NCBI GenBank assembly: GCA_900555295.1
Contig: USKN01000076.1
Coordinates: 1 to 8,355 of the forward strand
Length of the DNA: 8,355 bases
Reading direction: 5' to 3'
Origin: an uncultured Eubacteriales bacterium
Lineage (GTDB): Bacteria; Bacillota; Clostridia; UMGS1810
Below the pieces are notes generated by a model. It did not search any database. It saw nothing but the letters and a program-made list of their open reading frames with translations, and was not told the origin of the DNA. The translations under genes and the position numbers were made by a program. Positions 1 to 6,307 of the stretch are shown piece by piece; the first letter of the stretch is position 1; the number at the start of each line of letters is the position of its first letter.

Positions 1-6
1 AACACA

Positions 7-1308
7 ATGATATCAGTTGCATTTTTAACACTCGGCTGTAAAGTCAATCAATACGAAACGGAGGCAATGACCGAACAATTTAAGGCAAAAGGGTACCAAA
101 TAAAAGATTTTGGCGAAGTTTGCGATATATATGTTATAAATACTTGTACCGTTACGGGAACGGGCGATAAAAAGTCCCGCCAAACGGTGCGCCGCGCCCA
201 TACTTTAAACCCCAATGCCGTAATTGTTGTTGCAGGCTGTTATTCGCAGGTATCGCCCGATGAAGTAAAAAAAATAGAGGGCGTAAATCTTGTGCTCGGT
301 ACAAGCGAACGGGCGCATATTGCGGATATTGTTGAAAAATATATGGCCGGCGGCGACACAAAAATATTGGAACAGGTAACCGACATAATGAAACAAAAAG
401 ATTACGAACAAATGAATATAACCCAATACAGCGGCAAAACACGCGCGTTTGTTAAAATAGAGGACGGCTGTACCGAGTTTTGCTCGTACTGTATTATTCC
501 CTATGCGCGCGGACCCGTAAGAAGTCGAAAAAAAGAAAGCATTTTAAAAGAAATTACATCTCTTGCACAAAACGGATTTAAAGAAATTGTGCTTACGGGA
601 ATAAACCTTGCGGCATACGGACGTGATTTAAAAGATATATCGCTTGCAGATATAACGGAGCTTGCCGCAAATGTTGACGGCATAGAACGCATACGTTTCG
701 GCTCGGTGGAACCCCGTCTTTTAACGGAAGAGTTTGTGCAGAGAATAAGCAAAATTCCTCAAATGTGCAATCATTTTCATATATCGCTTCAAAGCGGATG
801 TGATGAAACGCTTAAACGAATGAACCGCAAATACACAACCGATGAATATGCGCATTGCACCGAGCTTATACGAAAGTACTTTGAAAACCCTGCATTTACA
901 ACGGATATTATGGTGGGATTTCCGGGCGAAACGGACGAAGAGTTTGAAAAATCACTTGAATTTATGAAAAAAATAAAATTTGCCGAGGCGCACGTTTTTG
1001 CATACTCGCGCCGAAAAGGCACAAAAGCGGATAAAATGCCAAACCAGATAGATAAAAAAACAAAAGAGGTGCGCAGCCATAAAATGGCACAGGTGTGCAA
1101 TGAGCTTAAATACAATTATATGAATTCGCTCGTCGGCAAAGAGTATGACGTTTTGTTTGAACGCAAAATTCAAGACGGCATATTTGAGGGACATATGACA
1201 AATTATGTAAAAATACACGCACCGAGTGATGCCGATATATCGCATACCATAAAAAGGGTTGCAATTACCGGTGTATCAAACGGTGCGTGTACGGGAATTT
1301 TGGTTTAA
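7..1308 (+). CDS. mtaB: tRNA (N6-L-threonylcarbamoyladenosine(37)-C2)-methylthiotransferase MtaB
   Basis: This radical-SAM methylthiotransferase converts t6A to ms2t6A at position 37 of tRNAs that read ANN codons; it acts in the cytoplasm. The 433-residue length is normal for the family. The N-terminal UPF0004 domain shows the MtaB-type GCKVNQYE motif with C11, then C47 (NTCTVT) and C78 (AGCY), which ligate the auxiliary 4Fe-4S cluster. The radical-SAM CxxxCxxC motif is C155/C159/C162, followed by IIPYARGPVRSR. A TRAM-like RNA-binding segment occupies roughly residues 375-433. CKVNQ separates it from MiaB and RimO. The ATG at 7 gives the expected N-terminus, but its ribosome site lies outside the window. 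The gene ends tail to tail with tatD, sharing four bases, and no terminator hairpin is visible between them. Confidence 0.95.
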   Translation: MISVAFLTLGCKVNQYETEAMTEQFKAKGYQIKDFGEVCDIYVINTCTVTGTGDKKSRQTVRRAHTLNPNAVIVVAGCYSQVSPDEVKKIEGVNLVLGTSERAHIADIVEKYMAGGDTKILEQVTDIMKQKDYEQMNITQYSGKTRAFVKIEDGCTEFCSYCIIPYARGPVRSRKKESILKEITSLAQNGFKEIVLTGINLAAYGRDLKDISLADITELAANVDGIERIRFGSVEPRLLTEEFVQRISKIPQMCNHFHISLQSGCDETLKRMNRKYTTDEYAHCTELIRKYFENPAFTTDIMVGFPGETDEEFEKSLEFMKKIKFAEAHVFAYSRRKGTKADKMPNQIDKKTKEVRSHKMAQVCNELKYNYMNSLVGKEYDVLFERKIQDGIFEGHMTNYVKIHAPSDADISHTIKRVAITGVSNGACTGILV

Positions 1309-2069
1309 ATGTTAATTTTATAAACATCAAGCGCATTTTGAAATGTAATTCTTTCCATTTCATCATAAGTAACTTGTTTTAATTCCGCCAATTTTCGGCA
1401 TACTTCTTTTACATAAATCGGGCAGTTACGCTTTCCCCTGAAAGGTTCGGGGGTTAAATACGGGCTGTCCGTTTCTATAAGTATTTTTTCAAGCGGCACA
1501 GCTTTTGCCGCCGCTTGTAAGCCGCGCGCGTTTTTAAATGTTACAGGCCCGGCAAACGAAATGTAAAACCCCATTTCAACAAGTATCTGCGCGCTTTCGG
1601 CACTACCCGAAAAGCAATGTATTATACCGCCTTTATTTGGCGTTTCGCTTAAAATATCAATAGTGTCTTTCATAGCGTCACGCGTGTGAACACATATTGG
1701 CATATTAAGCTCGTATGCAAGATTAATTTGCTTTTTAAACCATATTTTTTGCTGTTCTTTTGGTGCGGTATCGGTATGATAATCAAGACCTATTTCACCT
1801 ATTGCAACAGCTTTTTTATGCCTACAAAGTTTTTTAAGCTCATCTATGGTACTATCCGTTATACCGTTCGTCTCGTGCGGATATATACCCACCGCCGCAT
1901 AAATAAAATCGTATTTATCGGCAAGCTTCAGCGCCTGCCGCGACGATTTTAAATCGGTTCCTATTTCGGTATATAAAGCTATATTTTCCCGTGACAGCGA
2001 TGCAAGCAAAAAATCTCTGTCTTTATCAAATGATTCGTCATTTAAATGTGCATGTGTATCAAACAGCAT
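1305..2069 (-). CDS. tatD: TatD family metal-dependent hydrolase (DNase)
   Basis: This is a TIM-barrel metallohydrolase of the TatD/YcfH/YabD family, whose members act as magnesium-dependent deoxyribonucleases or exonucleases in the cytoplasm. Its 254 residues match the family length. The metal ligands are visible: H6 and H8 in DTHAHL, E92 in IGEIGLDYH, H128 in CVHTRDA, H151 in IHCFSG, and D201 in ETDSPYL. The barrel is complete with no truncation. GGAG (2079-2082) sits 9 bases before the ATG. Only 17 bases separate it from the metG stop, so it is almost certainly co-transcribed with metG; metG (metS) beside tatD is a recurring order in Firmicutes. The physiological substrate is not settled for this family. 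Its 3' end overlaps mtaB by four bases. Confidence 0.93.
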   Translation of the reverse strand: MLFDTHAHLNDESFDKDRDFLLASLSRENIALYTEIGTDLKSSRQALKLADKYDFIYAAVGIYPHETNGITDSTIDELKKLCRHKKAVAIGEIGLDYHTDTAPKEQQKIWFKKQINLAYELNMPICVHTRDAMKDTIDILSETPNKGGIIHCFSGSAESAQILVEMGFYISFAGPVTFKNARGLQAAAKAVPLEKILIETDSPYLTPEPFRGKRNCPIYVKEVCRKLAELKQVTYDEMERITFQNALDVYKINI

Positions 2070-2086
2070 TTTTATTATCTCCGTTT

Positions 2087-4063
2087 TCAGCTGATTTCGG
2101 TACCGTCGCCTATTTCGGGTTTTTCGGGCGAAAGAACCGATAAGTTTTTACCGTCGGACGCGGCAAGAATCATACCCTCCGACAATACACCCCTTAATTT
2201 TACGGGTTTTAAATTGGTTACAACCACAACCTTTTTACCCACCATTTCCTCGGGTGTGTAATACTTTGCAATTCCCGATACGATTTGGCGTACCTCATTG
2301 CCTATTTTAATTTTGGACACCAAAAGCTTGTCGGCGCCTTCAACGTGCTTACATTCCTGTACAATTCCCACTTTCATTTTTACTTTTGCAAAATCGTCTA
2401 TGGTAATTTCACTCGGAATATTTGCAAGTTGTTCTTTTTCTTTTTTTACCTTTTCGGCATTTTCTTCAGCCTTTTTCTCGGCAGGTGCAAAAAGTGCCGC
2501 CGAAACTTCTTCAACTTTTTTCTTTTCGTCAAAACGTGCAAAAAGCGGTTTTGCCTCACCCACGGTTACAGTTCCGTTTTCGTTAAATTCAAGAATTGAA
2601 TTGTAATTAATTTCGCCGCCGTTTATCTGCTCTGTAATTTTTTGCGCCGTTTCGGGCATAAACGGGCTTATAAGCACACCTATAAACCGTATTGCCTCCG
2701 CAAGGTTGTAAAGCACACATTCCAAACGGTCTTTGCCGTCATCGCTTTTTGCAAGTACCCAAGGCATTGTTTCGTCTATATATTTATTACTGCGTTTTGC
2801 AAGGTTAATAACCGCGTCAAGAGCGTCGGCAACTTTAAGCTCGTCCATTTTTTTATCTACATCGACGCGTGTTTTTATACAAGCCTGTTTAAGCTCATTA
2901 TCAACCGCGTCCGTTTTGCCGTTTGCGCTTACTTTTCCGCCAAAGTATTTGTTAATCATTGCAACCGTTCTGTTTACAAGGTTACCCAAAGTATTTGCAA
3001 GGTCGGCATTATACCGCGAAACTATTGTTTCAAGCGTAATTGTTCCGTCCTGTGCATAAGGCATTTCACGCAAAAGATAATATCTTACCGCGTCAACTCC
3101 AAAGTGTTTTACAAGGTCGTCGGCATACAATACATTGCCCTTGGATTTACTCATTTTATCGTTTCCGAAAAGCAACCACGGGTGACCGAATACCTTTTTG
3201 GGCAGCGGCTCTCCGAGTGCCATAAGCATAATCGGCCAATATATGGTATGGAACCTTAAAATATCCTTACCTATTACGTGCACATCGGCAGGCCAATATT
3301 TGTTGTACAAATCGCCTTTTTTATCAACATCGTATCCAAGTGCCGTAATATAGTTTGTAAGCGCGTCTATCCACACATAAATAACGTGATTGTCGTCAAA
3401 CGGCACAGGTATACCCCATTTAAACGTTGTACGGCTTACGCACAAATCCTGAAGGCCGGGTTTTAAGAAATTGTTTACCATTTCTTTTTTGCGTGATTCG
3501 GGCTGAATAAAATCGGGGTGTTCTTCAATATATTTCATCAGCCTGTCTTGGTATTTGCTCATTTTAAAGAAATATGCTTCCTCCTGCGTTTTTTTAACAG
3601 GTTTTCCGCAATCGGGGCAGCAGCCGTCGTTTAACTGTGTTTCGGTATAAAACGATTCGCACGCAACACAGTACCAACCCTCATACTCGCTTTTGTAAAT
3701 ATCGCCTTGTTCATAAAACTTTTTAAATATTTTTTGAACTGCCTTTTCGTGATAATCGTCGGTAGTTCTTATAAATTTGTCATAGCTTGTGTTCATTAAG
3801 TTCCAAATATTACGTATTTCACCCGCAACACCGTCTACATACTCCTTACAGCTTATTCCCGATTGTTTTGCACATTCTTCAATCTTTTGACCGTGTTCGT
3901 CGGTACCCGTCAAAAAGTACACATCATACCCCAAAAGTCTTTTAAAACGTGCTATTGCGTCTGTAAGCACTATTTCGTAACTGTTACCTATATGCGGTTT
4001 GCGCGATGTATACGCTATTGCGGTTGTAATATAAAATTTTTCGCCCGCTTTGGCTTGTGCCAT
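2087..4063 (-). CDS. metG: methionyl-tRNA synthetase with C-terminal tRNA-binding domain
   Basis: This class I aminoacyl-tRNA synthetase charges tRNA-Met. From the ATG at 4063 it has 658 residues. HIGN (24-27) is the HIGH motif and KMSKS is at 303-307. A single zinc knuckle uses C132/C135 and C149/C152. The anticodon-binding helical region follows. A Lys/Glu/Ala-rich linker (about 513-550) joins it to a Trbp111-like OB-fold tRNA-binding domain (about 551-658), which promotes dimerisation and tRNA affinity in long-form MetRS. An in-frame TTG at 4072 would add three residues, but it lies 1 base from the Shine-Dalgarno; the ATG is 10 bases away and is preferred. The gene has its own promoter, with a leader of only about 37 bases and no room for a T-box. 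tatD follows in the same operon. Confidence 0.96.
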   Translation of the reverse strand: MAQAKAGEKFYITTAIAYTSRKPHIGNSYEIVLTDAIARFKRLLGYDVYFLTGTDEHGQKIEECAKQSGISCKEYVDGVAGEIRNIWNLMNTSYDKFIRTTDDYHEKAVQKIFKKFYEQGDIYKSEYEGWYCVACESFYTETQLNDGCCPDCGKPVKKTQEEAYFFKMSKYQDRLMKYIEEHPDFIQPESRKKEMVNNFLKPGLQDLCVSRTTFKWGIPVPFDDNHVIYVWIDALTNYITALGYDVDKKGDLYNKYWPADVHVIGKDILRFHTIYWPIMLMALGEPLPKKVFGHPWLLFGNDKMSKSKGNVLYADDLVKHFGVDAVRYYLLREMPYAQDGTITLETIVSRYNADLANTLGNLVNRTVAMINKYFGGKVSANGKTDAVDNELKQACIKTRVDVDKKMDELKVADALDAVINLAKRSNKYIDETMPWVLAKSDDGKDRLECVLYNLAEAIRFIGVLISPFMPETAQKITEQINGGEINYNSILEFNENGTVTVGEAKPLFARFDEKKKVEEVSAALFAPAEKKAEENAEKVKKEKEQLANIPSEITIDDFAKVKMKVGIVQECKHVEGADKLLVSKIKIGNEVRQIVSGIAKYYTPEEMVGKKVVVVTNLKPVKLRGVLSEGMILAASDGKNLSVLSPEKPEIGDGTEIS

Positions 4064-4073
4064 ATATATCAAA

Positions 4074-4080
4074 TCCTTTC
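4074..4080 (-). promoter_or_regulatory. metG ribosome binding site
   Basis: The sequence GAAAGGA on the minus strand lies 10 bases from the ATG at 4063. It almost abuts the in-frame TTG at 4072, so it supports the ATG as the start. Confidence 0.7.
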
Positions 4081-4106
4081 AGTATAATCTTTATATTAAT
4101 ATTATT

Positions 4107-4135
4107 ATAATACCATTTTTTTACTGTATTTACAA
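4107..4135 (-). promoter_or_regulatory. sigma-A-type promoter of metG-tatD
   Basis: A TTGTAA -35 box (4130-4135) and a TATTAT -10 box (4107-4112) are 17 bases apart on the minus strand. The predicted start near 4100 leaves a leader of about 37 bases. The promoter lies in the 88-base gap after the HAD gene, so metG can be expressed independently of it. A second TATAAT-like hexamer at 4104-4109 overlaps but would need a 20-base spacer. Confidence 0.72.
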
Positions 4136-4151
4136 CACCTTTATACATTTT

Positions 4152-4769
4152 TTATGCATTTTTTCGGTTTTGCCGTATTATTTTTTTTATTTTTTCACCA
4201 GCGTCAATCGCATTTTTAAACACAATACCGTTAAATCCCGCATTATTTGCCGACTCTATGTTGTTTTTCATATCGTCAACAAATATACTCTCGCTCGGTT
4301 TAACGCCAAATTTTTGCGCCGCGTATTCAAAAATTTTAATATCGGGTTTTATCATTTTTACATCACACGAAAAAATACAATCGTCAAACACATCAAAAAA
4401 CGGATTGTCTTTAACTATTTCATGTGCCCTTTCGCCTATATTTGACAGTAAATAAATTTTATAACCGCTGTCTTTTAACGCATAAATAAGCTCTGCCGTT
4501 TCGGGTATATAATTTAAATATTTGTGCCAATTTAAAAACACTTTCTCCGCCAATTTTTCAATATTCGACGGCAGACGCTGTTTTGCATTTTTTAAAAATG
4601 TTTTTTCATCAATTGCGCCCGCGTCCATCATAACCCATTCGGGGTTTTCAAAAATTTCTTTATCTATTTGTTTAACTGTATCATCATCGGTACAAAAATT
4701 TTTTATTATATCTTTAGGTTCAAAATTAATAATAACCCTGCCCAAATCAAAAATAATGTTTTTAATCAT
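4152..4769 (-). CDS. HAD superfamily hydrolase, subfamily IA (YihX-like phosphatase)
   Basis: This is a small cytosolic phosphatase of the haloacid dehalogenase superfamily, 205 residues and complete. Motif I is FDLGRVI with nucleophile D8 and Gly at the +2 position (G10). That DxG form is seen in the YihX group, whose E. coli member acts on alpha-D-glucose-1-phosphate. Motif II is S109-N110 (LLSNIGE), motif III is K141 (MIKPD), and motif IV is D165-D166 (IFVDDMKNN). Residues between about 15 and 90 form a helical C1 cap. The substrate cannot be read from the sequence. GAGGTGG (4777-4783) is 7 bases before the ATG. The gene follows the XRE/S24 regulator by 40 bases but has its own perfect consensus promoter, so it is probably not tied to that regulator's transcription. 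Confidence 0.87.
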   Translation of the reverse strand: MIKNIIFDLGRVIINFEPKDIIKNFCTDDDTVKQIDKEIFENPEWVMMDAGAIDEKTFLKNAKQRLPSNIEKLAEKVFLNWHKYLNYIPETAELIYALKDSGYKIYLLSNIGERAHEIVKDNPFFDVFDDCIFSCDVKMIKPDIKIFEYAAQKFGVKPSESIFVDDMKNNIESANNAGFNGIVFKNAIDAGEKIKKIIRQNRKNA

Positions 4770-4794
4770 AATTATGCCACCTCACATACCGAAT

Positions 4795-4823
4795 ATTATA
4801 TCAAAAGTGCTAAAAACTGTCAA
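4795..4823 (-). promoter_or_regulatory. perfect-consensus sigma-A promoter of the HAD gene
   Basis: On the minus strand, TTGACA (4818-4823), a 17-base spacer and TATAAT (4795-4800) match the vegetative consensus exactly. The -35 box and part of the spacer lie within the last codons of the XRE/S24 gene, which stops at 4810. The predicted start near 4788 gives a leader of about 19 bases carrying the GAGGTGG ribosome site. Confidence 0.85.
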
Positions 4824-5445
4824 TATCACGCGAAAGTGAGCTTGCGTATCCCAAAATTATAACTTCGCTTTTATTGCTTTTATACGAAACAGGTTTTGTG
4901 TTAATGCCCTCGTCCGCAAGTATAAAGTCATTGCCGCACTCATAGTAGCGTTTTAAAAGTATTTTTTCGTCTATTACAACCGCCGCTATATCGCCGTTTT
5001 TTACCGGTCTGTCATTTGACACAAAAACAATATCGCCTTCAAAAATGCCCGCTCCCGACATATTATTGTCAAAAACATCAATACAAAAACATATTTTTTT
5101 TACGTTTCGTCCGCAATCAAAAGAAGTAAATTTTGTAACTTTATCAATACCGTATTTGCCCGTTATTTGGGTTTTTCCGTCAACCGTGGGAACAGGCATA
5201 CTTTCTTTTACGCCGTACGCGTTTGCCGAACCGTTTATAAGATAGTCAACAGATACGTCCAAAACCTTTGCAAGCGCCGACAGCACATATATGCCGGGGA
5301 GCTGTTTGCCGTTCTCCCAATTACTCAGCATACAGCGTGTAATGTTTGAATTATTTACTTCATTTAATTTGTCAACAAGCTGTTGCTGTGTAAGTTTTAA
5401 ACACTTTTTGCGTAACGAACAGATACGCCCTCCCAAATTCGACAT
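4810..5445 (-). CDS. XRE-family regulator with LexA/S24-like C-terminal domain lacking the catalytic serine
   Basis: This DNA-binding regulator has 211 residues from the ATG at 5445. An N-terminal XRE/Cro-CI helix-turn-helix covers about residues 4-70 (LTQQQLVDKL, then MLSNWENGKQLPG and DVSVDYLI). A variable linker follows, then a LexA/CI/S24-like domain from about 90. In that domain GIFEGDIVFV, NGDIAAVV and LLKRYY align with the family, and the general-base Lys is kept (K165 from this start). The position of the catalytic Ser in the usual DSM motif is Asn (DNNM, N128), and no canonical Ala-Gly cleavage site is evident. Self-cleavage is therefore unlikely, and the domain may serve for dimerisation or ligand sensing. 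An earlier GTG at 5469 is in frame but includes the Shine-Dalgarno. It is divergent from two small phage-type genes that it plausibly controls. Confidence 0.85.
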   Translation of the reverse strand: MSNLGGRICSLRKKCLKLTQQQLVDKLNEVNNSNITRCMLSNWENGKQLPGIYVLSALAKVLDVSVDYLINGSANAYGVKESMPVPTVDGKTQITGKYGIDKVTKFTSFDCGRNVKKICFCIDVFDNNMSGAGIFEGDIVFVSNDRPVKNGDIAAVVIDEKILLKRYYECGNDFILADEGINTKPVSYKSNKSEVIILGYASSLSRDIDSF

Positions 5446-5455
5446 TATTTTACTG

Positions 5456-5460
5456 CCTCC
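5456..5460 (-). promoter_or_regulatory. ribosome binding site that sets the XRE/S24 start
   Basis: GGAGG on the minus strand lies 10 bases before the ATG at 5445. The longer frame from the GTG at 5469 would translate through this site and has no good site of its own, so the ATG is preferred. Confidence 0.75.
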
Positions 5461-5489
5461 ATTCGACACAATACTGCTTAATTATTCAT

Positions 5490-5518
5490 ATTATAACATA
5501 ATTGTATTGAATATGCAA
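5490..5518 (-). promoter_or_regulatory. sigma-A-type promoter of the XRE/S24 regulator
   Basis: TTGCAT (5513-5518), a 17-base spacer and TATAAT (5490-5495) lie on the minus strand, giving a start near 5483 and a leader of about 38 bases. The spacer carries AATTGTAT on the plus strand (5500-5507). The same octamer is half of the 16-bp palindrome at 5593-5608, which is compatible with autoregulation. Confidence 0.75.
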
Positions 5519-5547
5519 CATAAATTCATTTTTATTATTATTTTGTG

Positions 5548-5576
5548 TTGACTATGACACATTTATGTGTGATAAT
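5548..5576 (+). promoter_or_regulatory. probable sigma-A promoter of the two small Cys-rich genes, with inverted repeat in the spacer
   Basis: TTGACT (5548-5553), a 17-base spacer and GATAAT (5571-5576) face the gene at 5695. The spacer holds the inverted repeat ACACAT-TT-ATGTGT (5557-5570), a plausible operator covering the polymerase contact region. The predicted start near 5583 leaves a leader of about 110 bases. A weaker TTGTAT-17-ATTAAT pair (5596-5624) further downstream could be an alternative. Confidence 0.62.
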
Positions 5577-5583
5577 TGATTTA

Positions 5584-5593
5584 TCGATATCGA
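5584..5593. repeat. 10-bp perfect palindrome in the divergent region
   Basis: TCGATATCGA reads the same on both strands. It shares its last base with the 16-bp palindrome that follows and lies at the predicted transcription start of the plus-strand unit. It is a possible operator; the function is inferred only from position. Confidence 0.5.
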
Positions 5594-5608
5594 AATTGTA
5601 TACAATTT
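5593..5608. promoter_or_regulatory. 16-bp perfect palindrome, candidate operator
   Basis: AAATTGTATACAATTT is a perfect 16-bp palindrome just downstream of the predicted plus-strand start. Its half AATTGTAT recurs in the spacer of the XRE/S24 promoter (5500-5507). Helix-turn-helix regulators of this class bind such palindromes as dimers. That the adjacent regulator is the one that binds is an inference. Confidence 0.55.
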
Positions 5609-5694
5609 AGCACATTTTATTAATTTAAAACGAAAAAGTGCGCACAAGAAAAAATAATGTAAAATATTATATTTAACTGTGAAAGGAAAATAAA

Positions 5695-6030
5695 ATGGAA
5701 AAGACGATTAAATGTTTATACTGTTCAAAAGAATTTACTACATCGGCAAATGCCGCAAAATACTGTTCGGTAAAATGCCGCCGCAAAGCAAGTATGCCCC
5801 CAAAGATATATAAAAGACATTTAACGTGCGCATATTGCGGCGAAAGCTTTGACAGCGAACGTGTAAAAAGATATTGCAGCGAAGATTGCCGTCTTCGAGC
5901 CAACGGAAGATGCGCACCGCAAAAGAAAAAGAAAAAAACCGCGCCAAAGCTTTCGCTTGAGGATGCCGTTCGTTTAAGCCGCGAAGCCGGAATGACATAC
6001 GGCAAGTACATACAGGCAAATAATTTGTAA
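5695..6030 (+). CDS. small protein with two CxxC...CxxxC zinc-binding motifs, phage-type
   Basis: I know no named function for this 111-residue protein. It contains two tandem, similar cysteine units, C7-x2-C10-x13-C24-x3-C28 and C45-x2-C48-x12-C61-x3-C65, each of the treble-clef/FCS-like kind expected to bind one zinc. A basic stretch with five lysines (77-81) follows. The C-terminus LSLEDAVRLSREAGMTYGKY resembles the short SYGKY-type tail of small zinc-finger proteins in Firmicutes phages and mobile elements (recalled, not searched). Nucleic-acid binding is plausible. AAAGGA (5682-5687) lies 7 bases before the ATG. It leads a two-gene unit with the 64-residue protein 42 bases downstream and is divergent from the XRE/S24 regulator. 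Confidence 0.8.
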   Translation: MEKTIKCLYCSKEFTTSANAAKYCSVKCRRKASMPPKIYKRHLTCAYCGESFDSERVKRYCSEDCRLRANGRCAPQKKKKKTAPKLSLEDAVRLSREAGMTYGKYIQANNL

Positions 6031-6072
6031 TATAAAAATGATAAAAATAAAATAAGAAATGAGGATAAAAAA

Positions 6073-6267
6073 ATGCCGTTATATGCAATATGCCCGTTTT
6101 TTTTGTATGAAAAATCAAAAACAGTGGGCTGTGAATACAAAACATTAAATTTTTCAACAAGCGAGGACAGACGTCTTTGGATGCTTAACCATTGCTGCAG
6201 CTGGGATTACGGTGAGTGCAATGCCGCCTCCAAACTTTTAAAAAAATATGAGGAAATGTATAAATAA
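6073..6267 (+). CDS. small cysteine-rich protein of CPFF...CE type, phage-associated, function unknown
   Basis: This 64-residue protein has conserved-looking cysteines at C7 (ICPFFLYEK), C20 (VGCEYKTL), C41/C42 (NHCCSWDY) and C49 (GECNAASKLL), and it ends in KKYEEMYK. The order CPF(F/Y)...CE...F...R...C...C...YYE is one I associate with short hypothetical proteins of Firmicutes phages and conjugative elements, often near a zinc-finger gene like the one upstream. Four of the cysteines could bind one metal ion. GAGG (6061-6064) is 8 bases from the ATG, and the initiation region is clean. It is most likely translated from the same transcript as the preceding gene. No function is assigned. Confidence 0.78.
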   Translation: MPLYAICPFFLYEKSKTVGCEYKTLNFSTSEDRRLWMLNHCCSWDYGECNAASKLLKKYEEMYK

Positions 6268-6275
6268 AAAAACAA

Positions 6276-6307
6276 TTGTCAACCACTTTAATTTATATGG
6301 TTGACAA
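6276..6307. promoter_or_regulatory. BirA box (biotin repressor operator)
   Basis: TTGTCAACC-N14-GGTTGACAA matches the dyad known for the biotin repressor-ligase BirA in Firmicutes, TTGTTAACC-N14/15-GGTTAACAA, with one symmetrical base change. The perfect arms extend to 12 bp on each side (6274-6285 and 6298-6309). The right arm contains the -35 box of the bioY promoter, so BirA bound to biotinoyl-AMP would block polymerase when biotin is ample. Confidence 0.85.

Noticed and set aside
2642..3259. Long plus-strand open frame (205 codons) inside metG
   Set aside because: It is wholly antisense to the conserved metG core, and its product has no coherent domain; codon structure of metG explains it.
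4064..4072. TTG at 4072 as the metG start
   Set aside because: It lies 1 base from the Shine-Dalgarno, and the added residues are not part of the MetRS core; the ATG at 4063 is better placed.
4064..4151. T-box leader or other riboswitch upstream of metG
   Set aside because: The mapped promoter leaves only about 37 bases of leader, with no room for a specifier stem or antiterminator.
5446..5469. GTG at 5469 as the start of the XRE/S24 gene
   Set aside because: It would translate through the GGAGG that is well placed for the ATG at 5445, and it has no ribosome site of its own.
5638..5645. GTGCGCAC palindrome in the leader of the small-gene unit
   Set aside because: Eight-base palindromes are frequent by chance, and nothing else marks this one.
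5673..6160. Minus-strand open frames opposite the small zinc-unit gene
   Set aside because: Their products are low-complexity and Phe/Tyr-rich with no ribosome sites. The plus-strand frame has ordered Cys motifs and a good ribosome site.
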